Positions 34,865 through 45,404 are shown, counted from the first letter of the stretch. The stretch is 64,000 nucleotides of DNA from Caulobacter sp. (GCA_016125585.1 WGLL01000001.1:124001-188000); one strand, 5' to 3'. Translations and numbers: made by a program. The notes: generated from the letters alone by a model not told the origin.

Positions 34865-35012
34865 CCCCTTGTCGCCCAGACCGAATGTCGCCTTTCCGCC
34901 GGGCCGGATGATGTTCTATGGCTTGTCGCGACCCGCCCGCGTCGTATGAGGTTGGGCTTGCACAAAGGTGACGCAGTCGTCATTTTTGCGGAAACGAATG
35001 AGGGGAAGCGGC

Positions 35013-36612
<1,600 letters not shown>

Positions 36613-36618
36613 ATCCTA

Positions 36619-36676
36619 ATCCCTCCCCCTGAGGGAGAGGGAGGGACCCGCGCCGAGGCGCGGGAGGGTGAGGGTT
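36619..36676. repeat. Palindromic intergenic repeat, family A
   Basis: CCCTCCCCCTGAGGGAGAGG, followed by the perfect stem CCCGCGCC-GA-GGCGCGGG (36647-36664) and GAGGGTGAGGGTTTACGG. The same outer modules recur at 63485-63656. Lies between the ferredoxin and exbD genes. Confidence 0.7.
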
Positions 36677-36721
36677 TACGGTGTCGGCCCCTCGCACCCG
36701 CCCAATCCGCCGCGGCCTGCC

Positions 36722-37165
36722 CTACTCGATCTCCTCGCCGATCAGTCCGACGCGGTAATAGCCCTCGTCCTGCAGCCGGTTCATCACCGTCATGAACTGG
36801 TCATAGCGGATGGCCGCGTCGGCGCGGATGTAGACCCGCTCGGCATGGGCGTCGCCGACCACGCCCTTGGCGGCCATCACCCGGGCCAGATCGCCGCCGA
36901 TCGACGGCAGGCTGGTGGCCTGCTCGCCGATGAACAGCGCCCCGGATTTCTGGATCGAGACATAGGTCGGCCCGTTGGGCGGCGGCGGCGCGTCCGCCTC
37001 GGCCGGCGGCAGGTCCAGGGCGATGGACACCGTCGCCATCGGAGCCGCCACCATGAAGATGATCAGCAGCACCAGCATCACATCGACGAACGGAGTGACG
37101 TTGATCTCGGCATTCTGCGGAATGCTGTGTCGGCCGCCGGCGGCCCCGGCCAGTTTCGCGCCCAT
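36722..37165 (-). CDS. exbD: ExbD/TolR family biopolymer transport protein
   Basis: 147 residues: a short cytoplasmic start, a single membrane helix ([20 protein letters not shown] with the essential Asp) and a periplasmic domain ending in [17 protein letters not shown]. ExbD works with ExbB to power TonB-dependent import, TolR with TolQ. No exbB, tolQ or tonB gene is adjacent, so it is an orphan locus. An A/T-rich stretch (ATATTTTATAATT) upstream may hold the promoter. Confidence 0.9.
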   Translation of the reverse strand: MGAKLAGAAGGRHSIPQNAEINVTPFVDVMLVLLIIFMVAAPMATVSIALDLPPAEADAPPPPNGPTYVSIQKSGALFIGEQATSLPSIGGDLARVMAAKGVVGDAHAERVYIRADAAIRYDQFMTVMNRLQDEGYYRVGLIGEEIE

Positions 37166-37267
37166 GTCCCTCTCCCATTGACCGCACAGCGCGGCCCGAT
37201 ATGAGATTAGGGGCGTAATATTTTATAATTGTCAATCGTGTGTAGAGGGCGGGCCCAAAGGCCCCGC

Positions 37268-39619
37268 CTAAAGCCCCAGCTCCCGCTGGCCGCCGTCAAT
37301 CTGCGCCGCCTCGGGCAGGTGACAGGTGAAGACCGAGCCGGCGCCCGGTTCGCTTTCCAGCGCCACCCAGCCGCCGTGCAACTCGACCAGAGACTTGACC
37401 AGGGCCAGGCCCAGGCCCGGGCCGCCCCGGTCGCGGCCGACGAAGCGGTCGAAGATATGGGCCTGGACGTGGAAGGGAATCCCCCGGCCGGTGTCGGCGA
37501 CGCTGATCCGCACCTCGCCCAGGGCCCGTTCGGCGGTCAGGGTCACGGCCCCGCCGGGCGGAGTCTGCCGCACCCCGTTCTCGACCAGGTGATCCAGCAC
37601 CTGGGCGAAGCGCTTGGGATCGCCGCGGATCAGCCCGACCTGGTCGCCGCAGTCGACGCTGAGGGTAATCTGGCCGGTCTCGGCATGCCGGCTCCAGCGC
37701 TCGGCGGTCTCGGCCAGCAGGTCGCAGACCCGCACGTCGGCCACCTCCAGGGCGATCTCGCCGGAATCGATGGCGGCGATGTCCAGCACATCGTCGATCG
37801 ACCGCCCCAGCTGCGCGCCCGCCGCCCGCACCGCCGCCAGATGGCCCCGGGCCCGCTCCGGCAAGGCCTCGCCCATCCGTTCCAGCAGTTCGGAGTAGCC
37901 GATGATGGTCGTCAGCGGCGTGCGCAGTTCGTAGGAGACGTTGCCGACGAATTCCCGCTTCAGCCGCTCGGCCTCGTCCAGCGCCGATTCCCGGGCCGCC
38001 AGGGCGCTTTCCAGCTGCCGGGTGTCGGTGATGTCGGCGAAGGCGATCAGGGTGGCCCCGTCGGGCAGCGGCCGCGACTGCCAGGCGACGATGCGGCCGT
38101 CGCTGGTGCGCACCTCGCCGGAGGCCGGGGCCCGGGCCTTGGGGTCTGGGTCGGCGATGCGGCCCTTCAGTTCGGTCCAGAACACCTGGTCGTGCAGGCG
38201 CGGCAGGCAGCGCTCGACCACGCCCTCGAAGTCCACCGCCCCGTTGAGGTCCTCGACGGGGATGTTCCAGAAGCTGGCGAAGGCCTCGTTGTGCAGCCGC
38301 ATAAGCCCGTCGGAGCCGAACACCGCCACCGCGTCATTGAGCTTGTCCAGCGTCGCCTGCTGCACCTGGATGAAGGCGTTGTAGCGGGCCTTCAGCTTCA
38401 GCTCGTCGGTGATGTCGGAAAACAGCAGCAGCACCCCGCCGAGGGGATGGGGCTGATGCACGACGCGAAGGGTGCGGCCGTCCGGCAGGCTCCACAGGTC
38501 GTCCGGCTGGGCCTTGAGCGATTCATAGCGCGCCAGTTCGGCCGCCTTCCAGCCGGCGTAGTCGGCCGTCTCCGGCAGGCGCCGGCGCTGGCGCAGGCGG
38601 TCGAGGATCTCGCCGTGGGTCGGGTGCTCGGCCAGCCAGGCGGGTTCCAGTTCCCACAGCTGGGCGAAGGCGGCGTTATGGAACGACAGCCGCCGGTTCT
38701 GGCCGAAGATGGCCACCGCCTCGGCGATGTGGTTCAGCGTCTCGTCATGGGCCGCGACATGGCGCTTGAGCGTCTCGCGGATGTCCTCCGCCTCGGTCAG
38801 GTCGCGGGCGGTCAGGGCCACGTCGCCGCCCTCCAGCGGCACGGCCCGCACCCGGAAGGCGCGGCGGCGGCCCAGGATGGTGATGCGCTTGACGGTCTCG
38901 CGCCGCTCGCCGCTCTCGGCCGCCTCCCGGGCCAGATCGTCGGCCTCGGGATCGAAGCTCAGCCTGCGGGCGACCGCGTCGGCCAGGCTCTGGGCGCCGA
39001 CCGCCTCAAGCCACAGGCGGTTGCCCCATTGCACCGCGCCGTCGGCGGCGGCGATCCAGGCGGGCTCGCCCTGGCCGTCGAGGAAGGAAGCCAGTCGCGC
39101 GGCGGTGGGCAGGGCCGCCTCATTGGTCGCCAGGGCGGTCAGCCGCAGCCAGGCCTGGGCCCCGGCGGCCCGGCCCTCGACCGAAATGGCCCCGAACGGT
39201 CCCCGCGCCTCGAAGGCGCAGGCCTCGCCCTGTTCGGTCAGGGCCCGCAGGCGGCGGGCGTGGTCGGGATCGGCGGCGATCATCGCCTCCAGCAGGCCCT
39301 GGGCGTCATCCTCCTCGCGGTCGAAGGCGGCGGCGCAGGCGGCCAGCGCCTCCTCGCCGGAGGCCAGTCGCGCCGTCCCCCCGTCGATCACCACCAGGGC
39401 GCAGTCGAAGGCCTCCGCCGAGGCCCGGGCGGCGGCGGCGGCGGCGGTCAGCCGGTCGATCCGGCTCTCGAGGGCGGCGGCGCGCGCGTCTCCCGCTCTG
39501 CGCTGGGCCACAGCCCAGAGAGTCGCGCAGACCGCCAGACAGACCGATCCGGCCGCTGCGGTGAGTGTCAGGTCGGTCGGGCCCAAGGCCATCGCCCCTC
39601 GAATCAGCTGATTCACCAT
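37268..39619 (-). CDS. divL: DivL-type tyrosine kinase-like cell-fate regulator
   Basis: 783 residues. One N-terminal membrane segment (LTAAAGSVCLAVCATLWAVA) is followed by several PAS domains (the clearest at about 285-400 and 405-520), then HisKA and HATPase_c. The phosphoacceptor motif reads GNVSYELRTPLTTIIGY, with Tyr563 where kinases have His; this is the hallmark of Caulobacter DivL. The ATPase lobe has a changed N-box (HLVENGVRQTP), G1 DTGRGIP and G2 GPGLGLALVKSL. In Caulobacter DivL binds phosphorylated or unphosphorylated DivK and controls CckA-CtrA signalling at the cell pole. Length and layout match the known 769-residue protein. Confidence 0.93.
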   Translation of the reverse strand: MVNQLIRGAMALGPTDLTLTAAAGSVCLAVCATLWAVAQRRAGDARAAALESRIDRLTAAAAAARASAEAFDCALVVIDGGTARLASGEEALAACAAAFDREEDDAQGLLEAMIAADPDHARRLRALTEQGEACAFEARGPFGAISVEGRAAGAQAWLRLTALATNEAALPTAARLASFLDGQGEPAWIAAADGAVQWGNRLWLEAVGAQSLADAVARRLSFDPEADDLAREAAESGERRETVKRITILGRRRAFRVRAVPLEGGDVALTARDLTEAEDIRETLKRHVAAHDETLNHIAEAVAIFGQNRRLSFHNAAFAQLWELEPAWLAEHPTHGEILDRLRQRRRLPETADYAGWKAAELARYESLKAQPDDLWSLPDGRTLRVVHQPHPLGGVLLLFSDITDELKLKARYNAFIQVQQATLDKLNDAVAVFGSDGLMRLHNEAFASFWNIPVEDLNGAVDFEGVVERCLPRLHDQVFWTELKGRIADPDPKARAPASGEVRTSDGRIVAWQSRPLPDGATLIAFADITDTRQLESALAARESALDEAERLKREFVGNVSYELRTPLTTIIGYSELLERMGEALPERARGHLAAVRAAGAQLGRSIDDVLDIAAIDSGEIALEVADVRVCDLLAETAERWSRHAETGQITLSVDCGDQVGLIRGDPKRFAQVLDHLVENGVRQTPPGGAVTLTAERALGEVRISVADTGRGIPFHVQAHIFDRFVGRDRGGPGLGLALVKSLVELHGGWVALESEPGAGSVFTCHLPEAAQIDGGQRELGL

Positions 39620-39732
39620 AGAGCGGGTTGCGAAAAAGTGGATACCGGTCTTTCGCGCCGAACCCGCTCTAAATATCTAGAATCGATCACGTTTTTCGAG
39701 TTTGGAGCGATGCGGTCCAAACTCGGCGTGAT
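39620..39732. repeat. Palindromic intergenic repeat, family B
   Basis: Two nested hairpins in the divL upstream gap. The first pairs AGAGCGGGTT (39620-39629) with AACCCGCTCT (39661-39670) and contains GCGAAA...TTTCGC. The second pairs GATCACG (39685-39691) with CGTGATC (39726-39732) and contains GAGTTTGGA / TCCAAACTC. A related AAAGTGGAGACCGGTTTCC stretch follows. Similar elements are common between genes in alphaproteobacteria. Confidence 0.75.
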
Positions 39733-39874
39733 CTGGAGCCGGCGCGGCGAAAGTGGAGACCGGTTTCCACCGCCGATTCGCGACAAGGCCATGATTCCAG
39801 ACCCTTCCTGCCGAATTTCGCGGCGATGGCGCGCGCCGCTGGCGCAAGACCCCGACCGCCGCCATATCTGACCC

Positions 39875-40279
39875 ATGACCGACTGGACCACCGCCGCCGC
39901 CCCCAGCCTCGATGATTTCGCCGTCCTGGCCCAGGCCGCCTTCGAGGCGCTGCCCGAACCGTTCCGTCGTCTTGCCGCCGAGGCGGTCGTCCGCATCGAC
40001 GATTTCGCCGACGATGAAACCCTTGAAGCCTTGGGGATCAGCGAGCCTTTCGAGCTGTCGGGCCTGTATCACGGGGTCGACCTGGCCGAGCGATCAGTGC
40101 TCGGCCCCGCCCCCATGCCGCCCCGCATCTTCCTCTATCGCCGCCCGATCCTCGACGAATGGGCCGAGCGGGGCGATGTCACCCTGGGCGAGCTGATTGC
40201 CCATGTGCTGGTCCATGAGATCGGCCACCATTTCGGCCTCAGCGACGATGACATGCACCGGGCCGAGGACGAAGCGTGA
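39875..40279 (+). CDS. Zincin-like metallopeptidase family protein
   Basis: 134 residues with a C-terminal zinc motif HVLVHEIGHHFGLSDDDMH, that is HEIGH plus a downstream glutamate/histidine, as in the small 'metallopeptidase family protein' (DUF1025-like). No signal peptide, so probably cytosolic. Substrate unknown. Followed after 22 bp by the SWIM-domain gene. Confidence 0.88.
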   Translation: MTDWTTAAAPSLDDFAVLAQAAFEALPEPFRRLAAEAVVRIDDFADDETLEALGISEPFELSGLYHGVDLAERSVLGPAPMPPRIFLYRRPILDEWAERGDVTLGELIAHVLVHEIGHHFGLSDDDMHRAEDEA

Positions 40280-40301
40280 ACGAATCGGCTAGGATTCGCC
40301 C

Positions 40302-40718
40302 ATGAGCCAGATGTTCGACATCCCCGCCCTGACCGACGACATGCCCGAGGCCCGGGTGCAGCGCGGCGAGAACTACTTCGCCCACGGCTGGGTCGATCTG
40401 GTGGCCGTGGGACCGGCCGGCGTCCTGGCCCATGTCATGGGCGAGCGCGGCATCGCCTATGTGGTCGAGATGAAGGCCGCCGACGGCCGCGACGCCCGCT
40501 GCACCTGCCCCGACTTCGAGGACAGCGGCCTGCGCTGCAAACACATCGTCGCCACCGCCCTGAAGGTCAACGCCAGCGACGATGAGGCCCTGCGCGAGGC
40601 CGCCCAGCGCCTGCCGCGCCTGATCGACATGCTGGACATGGACGGCCGCGACGACGCCGAAGACCTGGCCGCCCGCGCCCGCCGCGATCCGGCCCTGCTG
40701 AAAGAGCTCGAGGGATAA
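40302..40718 (+). CDS. SWIM zinc-finger protein
   Basis: 138 residues with the SWIM motif ARCTCPDFEDSGLRCKHIVA (CxCxnCxH). The protein opens with MFDIPALTDDMPEARVQRGE and YFAHGWVDLVAVGPAGVLAH, as in bacterial SWIM proteins, which bind DNA or proteins. Role unknown. Its stop is followed by a repeat element. Confidence 0.9.
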   Translation: MSQMFDIPALTDDMPEARVQRGENYFAHGWVDLVAVGPAGVLAHVMGERGIAYVVEMKAADGRDARCTCPDFEDSGLRCKHIVATALKVNASDDEALREAAQRLPRLIDMLDMDGRDDAEDLAARARRDPALLKELEG

Positions 40719-40721
40719 ATC

Positions 40722-40910
40722 CCTCCCTCCCCTTCATGGGGAGGGCCAGACGGCGCGACGCGCCGGCGCAGGGTGGGGAACGGGTCGTCATGCTCAAAAG
40801 CCGACCGCCCCTGGCCTTCGAAAATGGTTTCAGATCAATCTGGCGAGCAGGGTCGGATTTCCCCACCCTTCGAACGCTTCGCGTTCTCGCCCTCCCCATG
40901 AAGGGGAGGG
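40722..40910. repeat. Intergenic repeat with inverted ends, family C
   Basis: Starts with CCCTCCCCTTCATGGGGAGG (40726-40745) and ends with CCCTCCCCATGAAGGGGAGG (40890-40909), near-perfect inverted copies that are themselves palindromic. Inside lie CGGCGCGACGCGCCG and CGAACGCTTCGCGTTCTCG. It fills the gap between the SWIM and lptB genes; no coding potential supported. Confidence 0.75.
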
Positions 40911-40914
40911 ACGA

Positions 40915-41727
40915 TTAAACGTGGCTCGGATGGCCGAAGGACTGGCCGAGATAGACCCGGCGCACCTCGGGGTCGTCGACGATCTGTTGCGGCGAGCCTT
41001 CGAACAGCACCTCGCCGGCATGGATGATCGAGGCGCGGTCGATGATGTCCAGGGTCTCGCGGACATTGTGGTCGGTGATCAGGATGCCGATGCCGCGCTT
41101 CTTCAGATAGCCGATCACCTCGCGGATGTCGGCGATGGCCAGCGGGTCGATGCCGGCGAAGGGCTCGTCCAGCAGCATGAAGGCCGGCTCGCTGGCCAGG
41201 GCGCGGGCGATTTCCACCCGGCGCCGCTCGCCGCCCGACAGGGAGATGGCCGGCGCCGCCCGCAGATGGGCGATGTGCAGTTCTTCCAGCAGGCCGGTGG
41301 TCGCCTTGGCCGCCTCCGCCGGATTGTCGATCCGCATCTCGACCACGGCCATCACATTCTGCTCGACGGTCAGGCCGCGGAAGATCGAGGCTTCCTGCGG
41401 CAGATAGCCGACGCCGAGCCTGGCCCGCTGGTACATCGGCAGGGCGGTGATGTCGGCCCCGTCCAGCAGGATGCGGCCGTTGTCGACCGGAATCAGGCCG
41501 GTGATCATGTAGAAACAGGTGGTCTTGCCGGCGCCGTTGGGGCCCAGCAGGCCGGCGACCTCGCCGCGTTCCAGCCGCAGGCTGACGTTCTTGACCACCT
41601 GGCGATCGCCAAAGCGCTTGCCGATGCTCTCGACCACAAGGCCGACGCCCGCCGACGCCGCTTCGGCAGGCGGCGTCGCCGCGTCCAAAGCCTTTTCGCT
41701 GTCCCTGGCCATGGTCTGACGGGCCAT
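40915..41727 (-). CDS. lptB: LPS export ABC transporter ATPase
   Basis: 270 residues from ATG 41727, 2 bp after the lptA stop. Walker [20 protein letters not shown]-loop GYLPQEASIFRGLTVEQNV, signature ISLSGGERRRVEIARAL, Walker B FMLLDEPFAGIDPLAI, and the switch TDHNVRETLDI. LptB drives extraction of lipopolysaccharide from the inner membrane with LptFG. The first 30 residues are an extra tail compared with E. coli, common in alphaproteobacteria. Confidence 0.97.
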   Translation of the reverse strand: MARQTMARDSEKALDAATPPAEAASAGVGLVVESIGKRFGDRQVVKNVSLRLERGEVAGLLGPNGAGKTTCFYMITGLIPVDNGRILLDGADITALPMYQRARLGVGYLPQEASIFRGLTVEQNVMAVVEMRIDNPAEAAKATTGLLEELHIAHLRAAPAISLSGGERRRVEIARALASEPAFMLLDEPFAGIDPLAIADIREVIGYLKKRGIGILITDHNVRETLDIIDRASIIHAGEVLFEGSPQQIVDDPEVRRVYLGQSFGHPSHV

Positions 41728-41729
41728 CC

Positions 41730-42248
41730 CTAGTTCGGCTGGCCGCTGGGATAGAAGATGCCGCGCACCCGCTGGGCGCTGCCGCGGCCCTTGGTCGCCG
41801 AGAACATCTGCGACTGGCCCGACTTCAGGTCGATGATCACCCGGTCGGCCCGGGCCACGCTGCGGCCCTGCACCACGACCACGCCGCCGCTGAGGGTGAT
41901 GGTCTCGCTGGAGGCGGAATAGACGGCGCTGTCGGCGCGGACCGTGCGGTCGGCCTCGACGTAATAGACCTGGCCCTCGGCCTCCATGCGCTCGGTCTCG
42001 CCGCAGTCGTCGCCCTTGCGGGCCGAATAGACGCTGAGCTTCTGGGCCCGCAGGCGGGTGCGGGCCTGCAGGGCCTCGACGTCGCCGCTCCACACCACCC
42101 GGCACTCCTTGGTGAAGGCGTCGGACTGGTCCGCGGCGATGTCGATCGGCGCGTTGGAGCGCGGCGCGATCTGCGCCATGGCGCCGCCGGCGAAGGCCAT
42201 CGCGCCTGTCAGGGCGGCCAGGGCCGCCATCATCGTCACCTTGCGCAT
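41730..42248 (-). CDS. lptA: LPS export periplasmic protein LptA
   Basis: 172 residues with a signal peptide (MAALAALTGAMAFAGGAMAQ). The OstA-like domain includes NAPIDIAADQSDAFTKECRV, WSGDVEALQARTRLRAQKLS and GGVVVVQGRSVARADRVIID. It forms the periplasmic bridge for lipopolysaccharide. Sits between lptC and lptB, as expected. Confidence 0.93.
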   Translation of the reverse strand: MRKVTMMAALAALTGAMAFAGGAMAQIAPRSNAPIDIAADQSDAFTKECRVVWSGDVEALQARTRLRAQKLSVYSARKGDDCGETERMEAEGQVYYVEADRTVRADSAVYSASSETITLSGGVVVVQGRSVARADRVIIDLKSGQSQMFSATKGRGSAQRVRGIFYPSGQPN

Positions 42249-42260
42249 CGTCTGCTTCGC

Positions 42261-42875
42261 CTACTTCTCGATTCTCGCCCGAACGCCGCCCTTCATGGTG
42301 ACGCGGCCGCTGTCGCGATCCACGTCATAGGACTTCGCCTGCATCTGGCCAAGCGGCCCGTCGCCGACAAGCCCCTGGTCACCGCTGATCTTGCCGGTGC
42401 GGGTGTCCACTATAGCGTCATCTGTGGCGACACGTTGTCCGCCGCCGTCATCGATCCGCACATCGCCGCTGAGCCGCAGGATGCGGGTCTTCTCGTCATA
42501 GACCCCGCGCCGGGCGGTCATCCGCGACGGCGCGCCGGTCTCGCCGCCGAGGGTCAGGATCGGGTTGGTCAGCACCACCTGCTGCATGACGGTGTCGCTG
42601 CGCATCGCCTCGCCGGCGCCGATCAGATAGCTGCGGCCGTCCTCCATCCGCCCCATGAACCGGGCGCCGAGCAGGCGGATCTCGGTCGAGGTCTCGCGCG
42701 GCTTGAGCTTGCTGGCGGCGATCGAGCTGAGGGTGAAGAAGACCGCCAGGGCCACGACCAGGGCCCCCATCAGCGCCGGCAGCGCCCAGCGCAGCACGCC
42801 GATCACCGCTGACCGCCGTCGCCAGGCGGCCATCGGGTCCTTGGATCGGGGCATGGGCTCGGCGGCCGCGGTCAT
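42261..42875 (-). CDS. lptC: LPS export inner-membrane-anchored protein LptC
   Basis: 204 residues with one N-terminal membrane helix (VLRWALPALMGALVVALAVF) and a periplasmic OstA-like domain (RFMGRMEDGRSYLIGAGEAM, RGVYDEKTRILRLSGDVRID, SYDVDRDSGRVTMKGGVRAR). It accepts LPS from LptB2FG and hands it to LptA. First of the lptC-lptA-lptB set; 10 bp after the RNase D-like gene. Confidence 0.93.
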   Translation of the reverse strand: MTAAAEPMPRSKDPMAAWRRRSAVIGVLRWALPALMGALVVALAVFFTLSSIAASKLKPRETSTEIRLLGARFMGRMEDGRSYLIGAGEAMRSDTVMQQVVLTNPILTLGGETGAPSRMTARRGVYDEKTRILRLSGDVRIDDGGGQRVATDDAIVDTRTGKISGDQGLVGDGPLGQMQAKSYDVDRDSGRVTMKGGVRARIEK

Positions 42876-42885
42876 GGTCGCGTCC

Positions 42886-43503
42886 TCAGCTGTGGGCGAA
42901 AATATCGACTTCGTCCCAGCCGGCGAGATCGAGGCTCGCGCGGACGGGCAGGAAGTCGAAACAGGCCTGGGCCAGGGCCGTGCGGCCCTCGCGCTCCAGC
43001 ATCATCTCCAGCTTGGCCTTGGCGCCGTGCAGATACAGCACATCGGACGCGGCGTAGGCCAGCTGCTCGGGGGTCAGGGTCTCGGCGCCCCAGTCGCTGC
43101 TCTGCTGGGCCTTCGACAGATCGACGCCGACGGTCTCCTTGACCACATCCTTCAGGCCGTGACGGTCGGTGTAGGTGCGGGCCAGCTTGCTGGCGATCTT
43201 GGTGCACCAGACCGGGGTCGTAACCACCCCCAGGTGCAGCTCGAACATGGCGATGTCGAAACGCCCGAAGTGGAATATCTTGGTAATCTTGGGATCGGTC
43301 AGCAGAGCCTTCAGATTGGGCGCGTCGTAGCTGGACCGATCCAGCTGCACCATGTGGGCGTCGCCGTCGCCGGCCGAGATCTGCACCAGGCACAGCCGGT
43401 CGCGGCGATACAGCAGCCCCATGGTCTCCGAGTCGATGGCGACGCTGGTCGCATCGGCGAACAGCCCGTCGGGCAGGTCGCCCTTATGCAGATGATTGGC
43501 CAA
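42886..43503 (-). CDS. rnd: Ribonuclease D-like 3'-5' exonuclease
   Basis: The frame is open to 43617, but TTG 43503, with GGAGA about 10 bp upstream, starts the domain (LANHLHKGDLPDGLFADATS), giving 205 residues. DEDD exonuclease motifs: AIDSETMGLL (motif I), KIFHFGRFDIAMFELHLG (motif II) and QLAYAASDVLYLHGAKAKLE (motif III, DEDDy). It lacks the C-terminal HRDC domains of E. coli RNase D, typical of the short alphaproteobacterial form. Precedes lptC in a likely operon. Confidence 0.92.
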   Translation of the reverse strand: MANHLHKGDLPDGLFADATSVAIDSETMGLLYRRDRLCLVQISAGDGDAHMVQLDRSSYDAPNLKALLTDPKITKIFHFGRFDIAMFELHLGVVTTPVWCTKIASKLARTYTDRHGLKDVVKETVGVDLSKAQQSSDWGAETLTPEQLAYAASDVLYLHGAKAKLEMMLEREGRTALAQACFDFLPVRASLDLAGWDEVDIFAHS

Positions 43504-43573
43504 GGTTAGCGGTCTCCGGTCGCGCGTCCTACCACATAGGGCTTTCGACGCGGTTTTGGGAGCCCGCCGCCCG

Positions 43574-43882
43574 CTATTGGCCGCTGATCGCCTGTTCGGC
43601 GTGCCGGACCAGCGCATTCAGGGCCCCGACATGGGCCGCGAAAGCCTTGCGGCCGGGCCGGGTGAAGCTGACCCAGGTGCGCTGCCGCCCGTCCAGCGCC
43701 GCCTTTTTCAGCGCGATGTAGCCGGCCTCGCTCAGGGCCGAGAGATGCTTCGACAGCACCGAATCGCTGACCCCGGTGATCTCCCGCAGCCGGGAGAACT
43801 CCACCGTATCGACATTGGCCAGCACTGTGGCGATCTGCAGCCGGGCGGGCGGATGCAACACCGGATCGAAGCGGTCCGTCAC
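43574..43882 (-). CDS. Winged-helix transcriptional regulator
   Basis: 102 residues: PARLQIATVLANVDTVEFSR, then LREITGVSDSVLSKHLSALS (recognition helix) and GYIALKKAALDGRQRTWVSF (wing). This is the short ArsR/MarR-like family of single winged-helix proteins. It overlaps the membrane-protein gene by ATGA and follows the CPBP protease gene. The three palindromes at 45154-45225 in front of that operon are likely its operators (autoregulation inferred). Confidence 0.88.
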   Translation of the reverse strand: MTDRFDPVLHPPARLQIATVLANVDTVEFSRLREITGVSDSVLSKHLSALSEAGYIALKKAALDGRQRTWVSFTRPGRKAFAAHVGALNALVRHAEQAISGQ

Positions 43883-44337
43883 GCACCGCGCTCCATTTCC
43901 CGCCGGAAGATCCGGTTCCAGAAGACGCTGCCGATCGTGGCGATGACAGACGCCGCGCCGGCTACACCAAAGCCGGCCAGCAGTCCCGCGCCCCGGCTCT
44001 TCAGCCAGATCTGCAGGACGAGCATCAGCAGCATGACGGCCAGCAGGCCGAAGGTGAATGGCCGCGTCCGGCCGCCGCGATAGCCATTGACGAAAACCCC
44101 GTAGCGACGCCGGTCCCAGGCCACGATCAGCGCCACGCCGCTCATGGCGAACACGAACAGGACCACCTGCAGCGGCTGGCCAAAGCTCATCGACAGGACC
44201 AGCAGGCCCATGACCGCGCCAAAGGCCGCGTGCCGCCAGGGCGGGCAGTTCCCCAGGTCGGCCAGCTGGGTCCGGGTCATGCGCATGGCTTCCAGCGCTT
44301 CGCGGGCCTCGTCGGCGCGGATGGGGTCTTCATTCAT
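43879..44337 (-). CDS. Four-helix membrane protein of unknown function
   Basis: ATG 44337 is preceded by GGAGACGGAAA; 152 residues. A charged N-terminal 40 residues are followed by four hydrophobic helices (AAFGAVMGLLVLSMSF, VVLFVFAMSGVALIVAW, FGLLAVMLLMLVLQIWL, FGVAGAASVIATIGSVFW). Small membrane proteins are often paired with this type of winged-helix regulator and may be its sensor or target. No named family recognised. Confidence 0.75.
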   Translation of the reverse strand: MNEDPIRADEAREALEAMRMTRTQLADLGNCPPWRHAAFGAVMGLLVLSMSFGQPLQVVLFVFAMSGVALIVAWDRRRYGVFVNGYRGGRTRPFTFGLLAVMLLMLVLQIWLKSRGAGLLAGFGVAGAASVIATIGSVFWNRIFRREMERGA

Positions 44338-44374
44338 TTTCCGTCTCCGTTTCAAGGTTTCCATGGCGCGTCCG

Positions 44375-45139
44375 TCAGCCGACGGCGGCCGTCGAAGCGG
44401 CTCTGTCGCGGTTCAGCCAGAGGCTGATCGCCGGGCGGATGACCAGGGCCACGACATCGATCAGGACATGGACGACCATGGGCTTCACCAGCGACCCCGA
44501 GCTGACATAAAGCCAGGTCAGGAAGGCGCCGATCAGGGTCACCGCCAGCATCCCCTTCCAGCCCTGGTACCAGTGGACCAGGCCGAACACGACCACAGAC
44601 AGCCCCAGTCCCGCCAGGGCCGATCCGGTGACCAGGGTGATCACCAGCGGCAGCATCAGGCGAAAGAACAGCTCCTCGCTGACGCCGGCGTTGATCGCCA
44701 GGGGCAGGGCGGCCAGCAGCTCCCGGCGATTTCGGGGGATCATCGGCTCGATGTCGCCAATCACCGGCTGGGTCATCTTGCGCAGGCGCCAGACCCAGAT
44801 CACGGCGACCAGGGTGAGGCCGACGCCGGCGCCAACCGCCATGCCGGTCAGCGTGTCGCTGCTCATCGGCGCGCCGATGTCGCCCCGTCCGCGCGGGATC
44901 GGCAGGCCGGCGAACTCGGCGGGAAAGGCAAACAGGGTGTCCAGCCGGCCCAGGACGATCAGCACCAGCAGCGCCCCCAGACCCAGGATCACAAAGCTGC
45001 TCAGGGTCCAGCGCCAATAGAAGCGTCGGCGCTGGCGGCTGTCGCCGGCGCGTTTGAACGCCGCATAGTCGCGGATTTCGACGCGGTTCCAGATGACGAG
45101 CACCAGCAGGATCAGGGCGAGGATCACGGTCGGGAGCAT
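44375..45139 (-). CDS. CPBP family intramembrane glutamic endopeptidase
   Basis: 254 residues with about seven membrane helices. The three family motifs are present: EExxxR in AGVSEELFFRLMLP, the first His in VVVFGLVHWYQGWKGM, and the second His in MVVHVLIDVVALV. CPBP (Abi/Rce1-like) proteases cut membrane proteins or peptides and are often linked with bacteriocin immunity or signalling. First gene of the three-gene set with its regulator. Confidence 0.9.
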   Translation of the reverse strand: MLPTVILALILLVLVIWNRVEIRDYAAFKRAGDSRQRRRFYWRWTLSSFVILGLGALLVLIVLGRLDTLFAFPAEFAGLPIPRGRGDIGAPMSSDTLTGMAVGAGVGLTLVAVIWVWRLRKMTQPVIGDIEPMIPRNRRELLAALPLAINAGVSEELFFRLMLPLVITLVTGSALAGLGLSVVVFGLVHWYQGWKGMLAVTLIGAFLTWLYVSSGSLVKPMVVHVLIDVVALVIRPAISLWLNRDRAASTAAVG

Positions 45140-45153
45140 GGACGCGGCCTTTC

Positions 45154-45225
45154 ACTTTCCATTTTGGAAAGTTATAGGCCATGACTTTCCATGTTGGCAA
45201 GTAACGAGTTTCCGAGTTGGAAAGT
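45154..45225. promoter_or_regulatory. Three 19-bp operator-like palindromes before the CPBP operon
   Basis: ACTTTCCATTTTGGAAAGT at 45154-45172 (perfect dyad), ACTTTCCATGTTGGCAAGT at 45184-45202 (one arm changed) and AGTTTCCGAGTTGGAAAGT at 45207-45225. They lie 15-90 bp upstream of the protease start, where a repressor would cover the promoter. The probable binder is the winged-helix protein encoded at the end of the operon. Confidence 0.75.
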
Positions 45226-45317
45226 CATGGCGGGCCGACGCATGATCCGCGGAGGCCTCGCCGCCGCGCGGGGGCCCGCTCCCCGCTGCCGGGAAGTCAG
45301 TTCAGATTTTTAAGGGG

Positions 45318-45404
<87 letters not shown>

